A stretch of 64,000 nt of DNA from Actinomadura oligospora ATCC 43269 (lineage in GTDB: Bacteria > Actinomycetota > Actinomycetes > Streptosporangiales > Streptosporangiaceae), in assembly GCF_000518265.1 (NCBI RefSeq), contig NZ_KI912411.1, forward strand, positions 574,072 to 638,071, read 5' to 3'. The notes under the pieces are model-generated. The model did no database searches, had not been told where the DNA came from, and was given only the letters and a program-made list of their open reading frames with translations. Position numbers and translations under genes: made by a program. Of this stretch, positions 42,759-50,677 are shown piece by piece (within the stretch, counting starts at the first letter, position 1; each line of letters starts with the position of its first letter).

Positions 42759-44725
42759 GATCCCGCCTCCCGGATCGATCCGTCAGAGGTCAGCAGAACG
42801 GTGTGCCAGCCCGGCGCGAGCCGGGCCTCACCGGTGTGGAGCGTGCCGCAGGCGTCCCGCCAGGAGAGCCGCACCGGGACGTTCGCGGCACCGCCGTCCA
42901 GGCCGAACAGCAGCTCGGGAGCGGACACGCCCGCGTGCCCGTTGGCCGGGTAGACCTGGCCCGTCCGGACGCCGCCGGTGCCCCCGAGCAGACGCGCGGA
43001 CGCCCCGATCGCGGGTGTCACCGGCCCGCTCGCCCTCCCCACAGGGGCCTTGGCCGGGACGGTGCAGCCGCCCGCCGGGCGGACGAGACGCAGCCCGAGG
43101 TACGGCGACCGGCTCGTCCGGACGTTCCGGTAGAAGAACGACCGCCGCCACTGGTTGGCGACCGCGTAGTCGAGCCGCCCGTCGTGCTGGACGTCGGCGA
43201 GCGCGATGCCGCGCGAGACGCTGCGGTCGTCGACGCCGAGGCGTCCGGAGATGTCCAGGAACCGGCCGCCGGGCAGCCGCGCGAAGAACGGGTCGTGGTC
43301 GTGGCCGGAGACGTCGTCGCGGCCGGGCCTGAAGTCGGGCCACGCGCCCGGGCGGTTCAGCAGGTCGTCGTTGGTCATCGCCAGCTCCTGGAGCTGCGGC
43401 CAGCGGTTCACCCTCCCCTTGACGAACCCGGTCGCCTGGACGATCTCGGTGCGGCCGTCCCCGGCGAAGTCGCCCATCTTGACGTCCCAGGCCCAGCCGG
43501 AGCGGGCCAGCCCGAGCGACTCGCTGTGGTCGTCGTACCGGACGGTCCCGCCCTGGAAGATCTTCCGGCCCTGGCTCAGCCACGCGAAGTTGCTCTCCAG
43601 CAGGCCGTACTCCTGGGTGATGTTGCTGACGAAGATGTCCGGGACGGCGTCGCCGTCCAGGTCGCCGAACGCGACGCCCATGCCCTTGAACGAGTCCCGG
43701 CCGATGACCTTCGACTTCGGCGTGGTGAAGTGCCGGACACCCTTGACCTCCTCGAACCTCGGCCGTCCCCGCGTGGACACGTTGCGCAGCAGCCGGTCCG
43801 GGCCGAAGTCGTTGGCGAGGTAGAGGTCCGGGAGGCCGTCGCCGTCGATGTCCTGGACGCCGGTCGCGAGCGTCCACCCCTTGGACGTCCGGTCGGGCAG
43901 CGGGCTCGGCGGTTCGGTGTAGGTCGCGGACGGCCGCGCGCCGCCCTGGCCCGACCTCCACAGCAGGATGTGCTTGCGCCCGCCGTTGTAGGCAGCCGAC
44001 ATCGACCGCTGCATCACGAGCCGTCCGTGGCTCGCGTGCGGGTCGAGGACGCGCGCGCCGTCCGGGAAGTAGTTGGCGATGACGAGGTCGGCGTGGCCGT
44101 CGCCGTCCACGTCGGCCACCGACACGGCGTTGGTGTTCCAGGTCTGGCGGGGCGTCACGAGTTCCTGCGGGACGAACGCGCCGGGCCTGCCGAGCGCGTG
44201 GGGCGTCCGCATGAACAGCACGGGCGAGCGTCCCCAGTAGTAGACGAGGACGTCGGTCAGGCCGTCCTCGTTGTAGTCGCCGGGCGTGCAGCCCATCGGC
44301 GCCATCGTCGCGTCGAACGGCAGCCCGGACGGCGTGAGCCTCGTGGTGGGCATCCGCCCGCCGGAGCCGGGGACGGGCGCGAGCGTCACCGAGTCGTCGC
44401 GCGGGTCCACGACGCACGCGTCGGCCGGACGGCCCGCGCCCTCGACGTCGGCGAGCGCGACGGCCGCGCCGACCGAGGAGATCCAGTGGTCGATGTGCCG
44501 GTAGGCGGGCGCGACCTGCCGGACGTCCCGGGCGGCGGCGGCGCCGTTCAGCGGGACGCGCTCGAACGCGAACCGCCGGGCCAGGCGCACCGCGTCCGCG
44601 TCGGAGGTCTCGGGCAGGCTCGCGACGAACCAGCCCGCGACCAGCAGCAGGACCGAACACACCTGCACCAGCCGGGATCGCGGGAACCGGCCGTTCAGGA
44701 TCCCGCCCTTCGGGACGCCGTTCAC
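42755..44725 (-). CDS. Enediyne cassette protein E4 (FG-GAP/UnbV type)
   Basis: A 656-residue protein with an N-terminal membrane helix (VQVCSVLLLVAGWFVASL) and a beta-propeller of FG-GAP repeats, each with a calcium-loop-like motif: DYNEDGLTD, DVDGDGHAD, DIDGDGLPD, DLDGDAVPD, DFAGDGRTE, DVQHDGRLD. The C-terminus resembles the ASPIC/UnbV domain (GASARLLGG, GHAGVSAPELLFGLDG). E4 proteins are always paired with E5 and E3 around PKSEs. Extracytoplasmic location is likely. The GTG at 44725 overlaps the E3 stop. Confidence 0.92.
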   Translation of the reverse strand: MNGVPKGGILNGRFPRSRLVQVCSVLLLVAGWFVASLPETSDADAVRLARRFAFERVPLNGAAAARDVRQVAPAYRHIDHWISSVGAAVALADVEGAGRPADACVVDPRDDSVTLAPVPGSGGRMPTTRLTPSGLPFDATMAPMGCTPGDYNEDGLTDVLVYYWGRSPVLFMRTPHALGRPGAFVPQELVTPRQTWNTNAVSVADVDGDGHADLVIANYFPDGARVLDPHASHGRLVMQRSMSAAYNGGRKHILLWRSGQGGARPSATYTEPPSPLPDRTSKGWTLATGVQDIDGDGLPDLYLANDFGPDRLLRNVSTRGRPRFEEVKGVRHFTTPKSKVIGRDSFKGMGVAFGDLDGDAVPDIFVSNITQEYGLLESNFAWLSQGRKIFQGGTVRYDDHSESLGLARSGWAWDVKMGDFAGDGRTEIVQATGFVKGRVNRWPQLQELAMTNDDLLNRPGAWPDFRPGRDDVSGHDHDPFFARLPGGRFLDISGRLGVDDRSVSRGIALADVQHDGRLDYAVANQWRRSFFYRNVRTSRSPYLGLRLVRPAGGCTVPAKAPVGRASGPVTPAIGASARLLGGTGGVRTGQVYPANGHAGVSAPELLFGLDGGAANVPVRLSWRDACGTLHTGEARLAPGWHTVLLTSDGSIREAGS

Positions 44726-45690
44726 CGCTCCACCCCGCCGTCGTGCCGTCGCCACTCGCGGCGGACCAGGGCCCGCCAGTACTGGTACTCGGCGAGGGTG
44801 TCGCCGTGGTGGGCGGCCTCGTCGTGCGCGGCGTCCGTCCACTTCGCGGCGGTGACCGGGGACGCCGAGCACAGCGTCTCCACCGCCGCGCGGACGTCGC
44901 CGGGGACCTCGCCCGACAGCACGCGCGCCTTGGCGGCGAACGCCGCGCCCTGCGCCAGGTCGGCCCGGTGGCCGCCCGCTATCCGCGACAGCGAGCCCAG
45001 GACGTCCGGGGGCCGCGCGCCGGTGTAGGCGGCGGCCAGGCCGATCCCCGCCCACAGGTCGCTGCGGCGGTGCGGCGGGAACCCGGCGACGACGCGTCCG
45101 ACGACGTCCGGGTCGGCGCAGGCGTGGAACCACAGCGCGCGGCCCACACCCTGGTCGCGGACGGACGCGGCCGGACCGCGCGCGGCGCGTTCCGTCCGGT
45201 GCTCATGCAGCACCGGCCCGGGGCGGAAGTAGGCCTGGTGGAAGCCCCAGCCGTCCCACACGAGCCAGCGCGGCAGGCCGCGCGCGCCGGGCACGCCGAA
45301 CCAGGGCGGCAGCCGCAGCCGGGCGTACGCCCAGCCCACGCCGACGTGCACGAGGTGGAAGTGGCGGCGGCCCGGCCCCTCGAGCAGCCCCGCCACACGG
45401 CGGCCCCGGGTGCCGGTCAGCACGTCCAGCAGGGTGCGGCTCATCGCCGCGCCCTCGTGCGCGAACCCGTCCAGCGCGGGCGGGACGCCGACCGGCCCGA
45501 GCGGCCCGCGGCCGGTCGCGAGGCCGGTGTTGTACCCGGCGGCGAACGCCGCGACCACCGTGTCGAGCCGTTCCCGGACGTCCGGGTCTCCGGACGCATG
45601 ACCTGTCTTGTCGAGCCGGATAGATCGGTCGTCAAGGACCAATGGGCGAAAAAGGAATGGGGTCCGCTGGGCAGGGACGGACGTGGCCAA
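44722..45690 (-). CDS. Enediyne cassette protein E3 (DUF1702/UnbL type)
   Basis: A soluble protein of about 322 residues of the DUF1702 family, found as the first gene of the conserved E3-E4-E5-PKSE-E10 series. Typical segments are FAAGYNTGL, FAHEGAAMSRTLLD, GVGWAYARLR, WDGWGFHQAYF and GRALWFHACADPD. The start is chosen as the TTG at 45690 because GAGGAGG lies five bases before it; a GTG at 45714 would add eight residues that include the ribosome site itself. It opens the five-gene warhead operon. Its biochemical role is not settled. Confidence 0.9.
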   Translation of the reverse strand: MATSVPAQRTPFLFRPLVLDDRSIRLDKTGHASGDPDVRERLDTVVAAFAAGYNTGLATGRGPLGPVGVPPALDGFAHEGAAMSRTLLDVLTGTRGRRVAGLLEGPGRRHFHLVHVGVGWAYARLRLPPWFGVPGARGLPRWLVWDGWGFHQAYFRPGPVLHEHRTERAARGPAASVRDQGVGRALWFHACADPDVVGRVVAGFPPHRRSDLWAGIGLAAAYTGARPPDVLGSLSRIAGGHRADLAQGAAFAAKARVLSGEVPGDVRAAVETLCSASPVTAAKWTDAAHDEAAHHGDTLAEYQYWRALVRREWRRHDGGVER

Positions 45691-45714
45691 GTCAACCTCC
45701 TCTGCAGAACACAC

Positions 45715-45940
45715 ACAGGACTAACAAAACCTAAAGTGAAGCGTCAAGGAGGGGCATCTTCCACTGTCCAGATGCGGCCATAATGCAAGCGTCACCGCAG
45801 GTCACTGAATATCTATCTCCCGCACACCCGCTTTACGGGAAGTATTCGGAGCGATATTCGATAGGACCGGACGGAAAAGACCGGCCGTCCCCCCGTAACC
45901 TCGTTTCCGGTTGTCCCCATCGTTCTGCGGATTTTCCGCC
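45715..45940 (-). promoter_or_regulatory. AT-rich promoter region of the enediyne cassette operon
   Basis: This 226-base gap is markedly richer in A and T than its surroundings. On the minus strand TTGACG (45748-45743) is followed 17 bases later by TTAGTT (45725-45720), a possible -35/-10 pair, about 30 bases before the E3 start. The box AAAGTGAAG (45734-45742) overlaps the spacer. No protein is encoded; a small open frame on the plus strand (45783-45974) has no coding character. Confidence 0.5.
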
Positions 45941-47266
45941 TCACGGTCGGCCGAGTAGTCCCTCCAGGGCGTAGGGAGCCGCCTCCAGCTGGAAGTCCAT
46001 GCCCGGGTGGTCGCGCCTCACCGTTCCCTCGACGGCCAGCAGCGACAGCATCGGGAAGGCGAACTCCGGCTCGGCGTACAGCCGGTGCCGGCGCTGCAGG
46101 TCGAACAGCCGCAGGCAGAACGCCGACAGCCGGAACTCCCCCGCGGTCGCGCCCGAGTTCCGGGCGACCAGGTCGGCCACCTCGCGCCGGAACACCGCGA
46201 CGTCCCGTGCGCCGCCCGCGCCGCGAACACCGTCGAAGCCGACGCCGGGGACGCCCGGGGCGCCGCCGCGGACGGTGGCCAGCAGCGCGTCCGCGCACGC
46301 GCCGCCGTCCCCGCGGACCATGCCGCCGAAGAACTCGGCGAACCCGTGCCGGGCCCGGGCGCTGAACCGCCGCACGAGGCCCGCGTCCAGCAGCACGACC
46401 GTGCCGTCCGGGAGGAAGTAGACGTTGCCGTGGTGCAGGTCGACGTGCACCAGCCCGTCGACGAACAGCAGCCGGTAGACCGCGCGGACCAGCGTCGTCG
46501 CCCGCGCCCTGCGCGCCTCCGGCGGCAGGTTCGCGGGCGTCCGCCGATCCAGCCCCGGGACGTACTCCATCGCGATCACCTCGTCGTCGGACCACTCCGG
46601 CAGCGGCGCGGGGACGAGGACGCCCGGCTCGTCCGCCAGCGCGTCCCGCAGCCGCGCGAGGTTCTCGGCCTCGGCGCGGAAGTCGAGCTGCGCGAGCAGC
46701 AGGCCGCCGAGCTCGTCCAGGATCTCCGTCAGCGGGACGCGCCGCAGCCCCGGCAGCCGCGCCGCCACCCGGGCGACGCGGCCCAGCAGGGCCAGGTCGT
46801 CCGCGATCTCCGACGCCACGCCCGGCCGCTTCACCTTCAGCGCCACCGGCGCGCCGTCCGGCCCGTCGGGAGGCCAGGCCCGGTACACGACGGCGACCGA
46901 ACCGCCCGCGACGGGACGGGCCGTCCAGTCCCGGAAGCGTTCGGGGAGCGGCGGCGCGGCGTCGAACCGGACGTCGTCGTGCAGCCTGCCGAGGGCCGTC
47001 GCGAAGGGCTCCCCGACCAGGTCGACCCTCGTGGCGAGCAGCTGCCCGGCCTTGACGAACGCGCCCCCGAGCCGTTCCAGCAGGCCCGCGATCTCACCGG
47101 CGACCCGCGCCGGCCGCCGCCCGTCCGGCGCCAACGCCGCGACCGCGATCCTCGGAACCGCCGGAACGCAGAGCAGGACGACCCGCACGCACCGCCGCAC
47201 CGGAAACCGCCTCCACCCACCGCCGCCCTCGCGCGTGCCGTCGGACATGCCGTTCCAGGAAGTCAT
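45941..47266 (-). CDS. ABC1/AarF (UbiB)-family atypical kinase
   Basis: A 441-residue member of the UbiB/ABC1 family. The family KxGQ motif is FVKAGQLLATR, the nucleotide lysine lies in VALKVKRPG, the catalytic-loop equivalent is HVDLHHGNVYF, and the metal site DFG is DAG (VLLDAGLVRRF). An N-terminal hydrophobic stretch (VRVVLLCVPAVPRIAVAAL) suggests membrane association. UbiB proteins support quinone or lipid metabolism through ATPase activity. The ATG at 47266 has GGAGG seven bases upstream. It follows the LolA-like gene by 13 bases and precedes the cassette; a role in the pathway is inference. Confidence 0.85.
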   Translation of the reverse strand: MTSWNGMSDGTREGGGGWRRFPVRRCVRVVLLCVPAVPRIAVAALAPDGRRPARVAGEIAGLLERLGGAFVKAGQLLATRVDLVGEPFATALGRLHDDVRFDAAPPLPERFRDWTARPVAGGSVAVVYRAWPPDGPDGAPVALKVKRPGVASEIADDLALLGRVARVAARLPGLRRVPLTEILDELGGLLLAQLDFRAEAENLARLRDALADEPGVLVPAPLPEWSDDEVIAMEYVPGLDRRTPANLPPEARRARATTLVRAVYRLLFVDGLVHVDLHHGNVYFLPDGTVVLLDAGLVRRFSARARHGFAEFFGGMVRGDGGACADALLATVRGGAPGVPGVGFDGVRGAGGARDVAVFRREVADLVARNSGATAGEFRLSAFCLRLFDLQRRHRLYAEPEFAFPMLSLLAVEGTVRRDHPGMDFQLEAAPYALEGLLGRP

Positions 47267-47279
47267 GGCACGGCCTCCG

Positions 47280-47999
47280 TCAGCGCGCCGGGGCCAGGGT
47301 GGGGATGCCGCGGCCGACCGCGTCCCACAACGCGCGCGGCTCCTCGTCGAACACCCCCTCGGGGATCTCCACCGGGTCCCCCAGGCGGCGGAACTCCGTG
47401 GCCGACGCGCGGGCGTCCGGCCCGCCGACCCCGATCCGCGCGGGCAGTTCGGGCGGGCCGGGCTCCAGGACCTGCCAGCGCCGCTCGGGCACACCGCGGC
47501 GGTCGACCGAGCGGGCGACGACCGTCCCGCTGGCGGGGTCGACCGCCTCGGTCACCGTCAGCCCCGGCATGGAGGCCGGGCCGAGGTAGCAGCGGGCCCG
47601 CGCGCCGGGCCAGCCGCTCCACGACACGTCGGCCTCCCGGTCCTCCGGGACGTCGCCGAGCGCCGGGTGCCGCCACGCCATCAGGTCGAGGTAGCCGACG
47701 CGGGTGAGCGGGAGGCAGCCGAAGACGTGCCGTTCGACGATCCGCACGGCCCTGCGCATGGTCGGCACGTAGGTCCACACCTGGCAGTCGGCGTTGGCGC
47801 GGTCCTCGCGGATGGTCACGTACGTTCCGGCGAGCTGGTCCGGTTCGAGGACGAGCAGGCAGGTCAGCGCGGTTTCCCCGGCGAACCTGCGGGCGACCAG
47901 GTAGCGCAGCGGACGGCGGCCCAGCGCGGACTCGACCCCGAACGCGAACGAGGTGAGCGTCCCTGCGGTGAGGAACGGCCGCTCCGGCACTTCCGGCAT
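47280..47999 (-). CDS. LolA-like protein of unknown function
   Basis: A 239-residue protein I cannot name firmly. The central part, LVLEPDQLAGTYVTI, then WTYVPTMRRAVRIVERHVFG and LTRVGYLDLMAW, resembles the LolA-like outer-membrane-lipoprotein-sorting fold (beta half-barrel binding lipids). No signal peptide is visible. The ATG at 47999 is chosen for its GAGG site six bases upstream; ATG 48011 is an alternative. Coupled with the AarF-like gene downstream, it might handle a lipid or the hydrophobic polyene; that is speculation. Confidence 0.6.
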   Translation of the reverse strand: MPEVPERPFLTAGTLTSFAFGVESALGRRPLRYLVARRFAGETALTCLLVLEPDQLAGTYVTIREDRANADCQVWTYVPTMRRAVRIVERHVFGCLPLTRVGYLDLMAWRHPALGDVPEDREADVSWSGWPGARARCYLGPASMPGLTVTEAVDPASGTVVARSVDRRGVPERRWQVLEPGPPELPARIGVGGPDARASATEFRRLGDPVEIPEGVFDEEPRALWDAVGRGIPTLAPAR

Positions 48000-48136
48000 C
48001 GCGCACCTCATCCGTTCTCGGTGTGGAGCCCGGAACGGGCACCGGGGTCGCCGCGCGTCCGGACGGCCTCGCCGGCGGGGCCGGGATCCGCCCGAACGGC
48101 GCACGAGGGGATATCGTTCGTGCCCGTCCAGGGGAT

Positions 48137-48160
48137 CACTTCACTTACATGTAGTCAAGC
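48137..48160 (-). promoter_or_regulatory. AT-rich regulatory segment upstream of the LolA-like/AarF operon
   Basis: CACTTCACTTACATGTAGTCAA lies about 140 bases before the start at 47999. It contains the palindrome TACATGTA and, on the minus strand, TTGACT and the box AAGTGAAGTG. The same CACTTCAC octamer occurs beside the HxlR start, so it may be a site for that regulator. Confidence 0.45.
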
Positions 48161-48229
48161 CAGAACGCACTGCCCGCGAGGAGAGGCGAACGGGACGTGC
48201 GGGACTCCCGCGCGACGCCCGGCGTGACG

Positions 48230-48260
48230 CCCGACGCGTGCGCTTCGCGCGTCCGTCGGG
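48230..48260 (-). terminator. Hairpin downstream of the HxlR-type regulator gene
   Basis: Arms 48230-48243 and 48247-48260 pair over 14 positions (one mismatch, two G-T wobbles) around a 3-base loop, 18 bases past the regulator's stop on the minus strand. It separates the regulator from the promoter region of the LolA-like/AarF pair. Between 48000 and 48278 I see nothing coding. Confidence 0.6.
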
Positions 48261-48278
48261 GCGCGGGACCGGGCGGCG

Positions 48279-48932
48279 TCAGCCGACCAGGCCGAGCAGC
48301 CGGGAGCAGCGCAGGGTGGCGTCGGCGTCGCCGTCCATCACCAGGCGGTGGGTGAGGGTGGCCTCCAGCGGGGTCAGCCGACCGGAGCCGATCTCGACGA
48401 AGGTGCGCGCGTCGGTCGTGACGACCAGCGCGGGGTCGAGCGCGGACTTGCCGTGCCGGACGCTGACCTCGCCGCCCGCGACCTCGACGTGGAAGACCTC
48501 GTCGTCGATGCGGAACTCGTAACGCTCGTCGGGCCCGGCGGCGGACGGGTCGATCATCGCCTCGACCGCGAGCGCGCCCCAGCGCGGGCGGACGACGTCC
48601 TCGGCGCCGGGCGCGCCGAGCAGGCCGAGGCCCCAGCGGGCGAGCGCGAGCACCGGTTCGCGCAGCGCCTCGCCCTGCGCGGTGAGCTCGTACATCCTCA
48701 CCTTGGAGCCGTCCCTGGCGCGCTGCCGGACGAGGCCGATGTCGACCAGGAAGCGCAGCCGCTCGGCGAGCAGGTTGGTGCCGATGCCGGGCAGGTTCGC
48801 CTGGAGTTCGTTGTAGCGGCACGGCCCGGTGAGCAGCTCGCGGACGATCAGCAGGGTCCAGCGCTCGCCGACGACGTCGAGGGCCCCGGCGAGCCCGCAG
48901 TACTGACCGTAGTTGCGACGTTGCTGCTTCAT
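48279..48932 (-). CDS. HxlR-type winged-helix regulator with SCP2-like C-terminal domain
   Basis: A 217-residue regulator. The N-terminal HxlR domain reads YCGLAGALDVVGERWTLLIV then ELLTGPCRYNELQANLPGIG, with the near-invariant start cysteine. About residues 110-215 form an SCP2/sterol-carrier-like domain (FHVEVAGGEVSVRHGKSALDP), which may bind a hydrophobic ligand. The ATG at 48932 has GGAGG seven bases upstream. It is divergent from the TldD operon and precedes the LolA-like/AarF and cassette operons, so it is the best candidate for a pathway regulator sensing a lipophilic product. Confidence 0.85.
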   Translation of the reverse strand: MKQQRRNYGQYCGLAGALDVVGERWTLLIVRELLTGPCRYNELQANLPGIGTNLLAERLRFLVDIGLVRQRARDGSKVRMYELTAQGEALREPVLALARWGLGLLGAPGAEDVVRPRWGALAVEAMIDPSAAGPDERYEFRIDDEVFHVEVAGGEVSVRHGKSALDPALVVTTDARTFVEIGSGRLTPLEATLTHRLVMDGDADATLRCSRLLGLVG

Positions 48933-48949
48933 GACCGAACCTCCACGTT

Positions 48950-49174
48950 CCACTTCACAACTATATCCCGTTCGGAAGCGTGGACACGGGAACGGCCCCG
49001 GCCCGGCCGACTTCGGCCGGGCCGCGGCGGGAGGCCCTCCGCGCCGATGGGAAGGCGGGAGCGGGGGTTCGCGTCACCTCCCTGGATAACGTCCGGAAGT
49101 CAGGATCGTCAACCTCGGAGTTCCTCTGAGCTTCATGTAAATATAGTGACCCGGCGTGCGTACCGGAGGTGGTC
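48950..49174. promoter_or_regulatory. Divergent promoter region between regulator and TldD operon
   Basis: Leftward, TATAGT (48965-48960) is a good -10 element, overlapped downstream by CACTTCACAA. Rightward, TATAGT (49142-49147) lies about 28 bases before the tldD ATG, preceded by TTCATGTAAA; its -35 is weak. Both promoters thus share an identical -10 in an otherwise GC-rich stretch, fitting joint control by the HxlR-type protein. Confidence 0.55.
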
Positions 49175-50677
49175 ATGACCCTGGACCCGGATTTCACCGG
49201 CGCCCCTCCCGCAGCGGTCGCGGCGGCGGCGCTCGACCGCGCGGCGGCGCTCGGCGCGCGGCACGCGTCCGTGCGGGTCGAGCGGCGCCGCTCCGGGCTG
49301 GCGCTGTTGCGGGACGGGCGTCCGGCGGGCGTCTCCGACGAGGTGCACACGGCCGTCGGGGTGTCGGTCGTGTGGAAGGGTTTCCGGGGGTTCGCGGGCG
49401 TGGCCGGGCCGTCCCGGGAGACCGCGGCGCTGGCGGCCGAGCGCGCCGTGGCGGTGGCCCGGGCCTGCCGGGCCGCCGGTGGCGAACGGGTCGAGCCGGT
49501 CGGCGAGCCGGTGTACCCGGACGCGGAGTGGACGTCCGGCCACCGCGTCGACCCGTTCGCCGTCCCGCGCGGCGAGTGGACCGAGCCGCTGGCCGCCTGG
49601 AGCCGCGCGCTGCTGGCGGTGCCGCACGTCGCGCACGTCCACGCCAAGCTCAAGGTCGCGGGCGAGACCACGTTCTACGCCGACCTCGCGGGCACGGTGA
49701 CGCTCCAGCACCGGCTGCGGGTCCATCCGCAGCTGCTCGCCGTGGGCGTGGACGAGCGCACGGGCGCGGTCGCGACCCTGCGGACGCTCGGCCCACCGAC
49801 CGCGCGCGGCCTGGAGTACCTGGCGGGCGAGGGCTGGGACTGGGCCACCGAGGTCGCCGGAATGCCCTCCCACCTGGCCGGGAAGCTGTCCGCGCCGCCG
49901 GTCGAGCCGGACCGGTACGACCTGGTGGTCGACCCGTCCAACCTGTGGCTGACGATCCACGAGACGGTCGGCCACGCGACCGAGCTCGACCGCGCGCTCG
50001 GCCACGAGGCGGGCTACGCCGGGACGACGTTCGCGACGCCCGACCGGCTCGGGCGGCTGCGGTACGGCTCGGAGCTGATGAACGTGGTCGCCGACCGCAC
50101 CACCCCGCACGCGCTGGCCACCACGGGTTTCGACCACGAGGGCGTGGCCGCCACCTCGTGGGACCTGGTCACCGAGGGCGTCCTGACCGGCTTCCAGACC
50201 GACCGGGCGACCGCGCGCGTCCTCGGCGCGGACCGCTCGACCGGCTGCGCGTACGCCGAGTCGGGCCTGCGCGCGCCGCTGGCGCGGATGCCCAACGTGT
50301 CGCTGCGTCCCGCGCCGAACGGGCCGTCCACGGCGGAGCTCATAGCGGGCGTGTCCCGTGGGCTGCTGGTGGTCGGCTCGGACGGCTGGACGATCGACGG
50401 GCAGCGGCGGAACTTCCGGTTCACCGCCCAGCGCTGCCACCTGATCCGCAACGGACGGCTCGCCGGTCAGGTCCGGGACGCGGCCTACCAGGGCGAGACC
50501 ACCGAGTTCTGGCGGTCGCTGCGGGCGCTGGGCGGGCGGGACGACTACCGCGTGTTCGGGGCCGACCTGTGCGGCAAGGGGCAGCCCGTCCAGGCGTCGG
50601 CGGCGAGCCACGGCGCGCCGCCCGCCGTGTTCGCCGGGATCGAGGTCGTCAACGCGGCGCGGGAGGCCGGAGCATGA
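49175..50677 (+). CDS. TldD-family metallopeptidase
   Basis: A 500-residue TldD/PmbA-family protein. The zinc motif HExxxH is HETVGH (His262, Glu263, His267) and the C-terminal CGKGQP motif is present. In E. coli TldD and TldE form a heterodimeric peptidase that degrades unfolded peptides and trims the leader of microcin B17. The ATG at 49175 has GGAGG five bases before it. The partner gene overlaps it by four bases (ATGA). Its place in a polyketide/deoxysugar cluster is unusual; no precursor peptide gene is visible. Confidence 0.93.
   Translation: MTLDPDFTGAPPAAVAAAALDRAAALGARHASVRVERRRSGLALLRDGRPAGVSDEVHTAVGVSVVWKGFRGFAGVAGPSRETAALAAERAVAVARACRAAGGERVEPVGEPVYPDAEWTSGHRVDPFAVPRGEWTEPLAAWSRALLAVPHVAHVHAKLKVAGETTFYADLAGTVTLQHRLRVHPQLLAVGVDERTGAVATLRTLGPPTARGLEYLAGEGWDWATEVAGMPSHLAGKLSAPPVEPDRYDLVVDPSNLWLTIHETVGHATELDRALGHEAGYAGTTFATPDRLGRLRYGSELMNVVADRTTPHALATTGFDHEGVAATSWDLVTEGVLTGFQTDRATARVLGADRSTGCAYAESGLRAPLARMPNVSLRPAPNGPSTAELIAGVSRGLLVVGSDGWTIDGQRRNFRFTAQRCHLIRNGRLAGQVRDAAYQGETTEFWRSLRALGGRDDYRVFGADLCGKGQPVQASAASHGAPPAVFAGIEVVNAAREAGA

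Noticed and set aside
45783..45974. Short plus-strand frame in the AT-rich gap before the cassette
   Set aside because: No ribosome site, no homology I recognise, and it runs into the AarF-like gene end; the gap is better read as a promoter region. I also considered a precursor peptide for TldD/TldE here and found no leader/core pattern.
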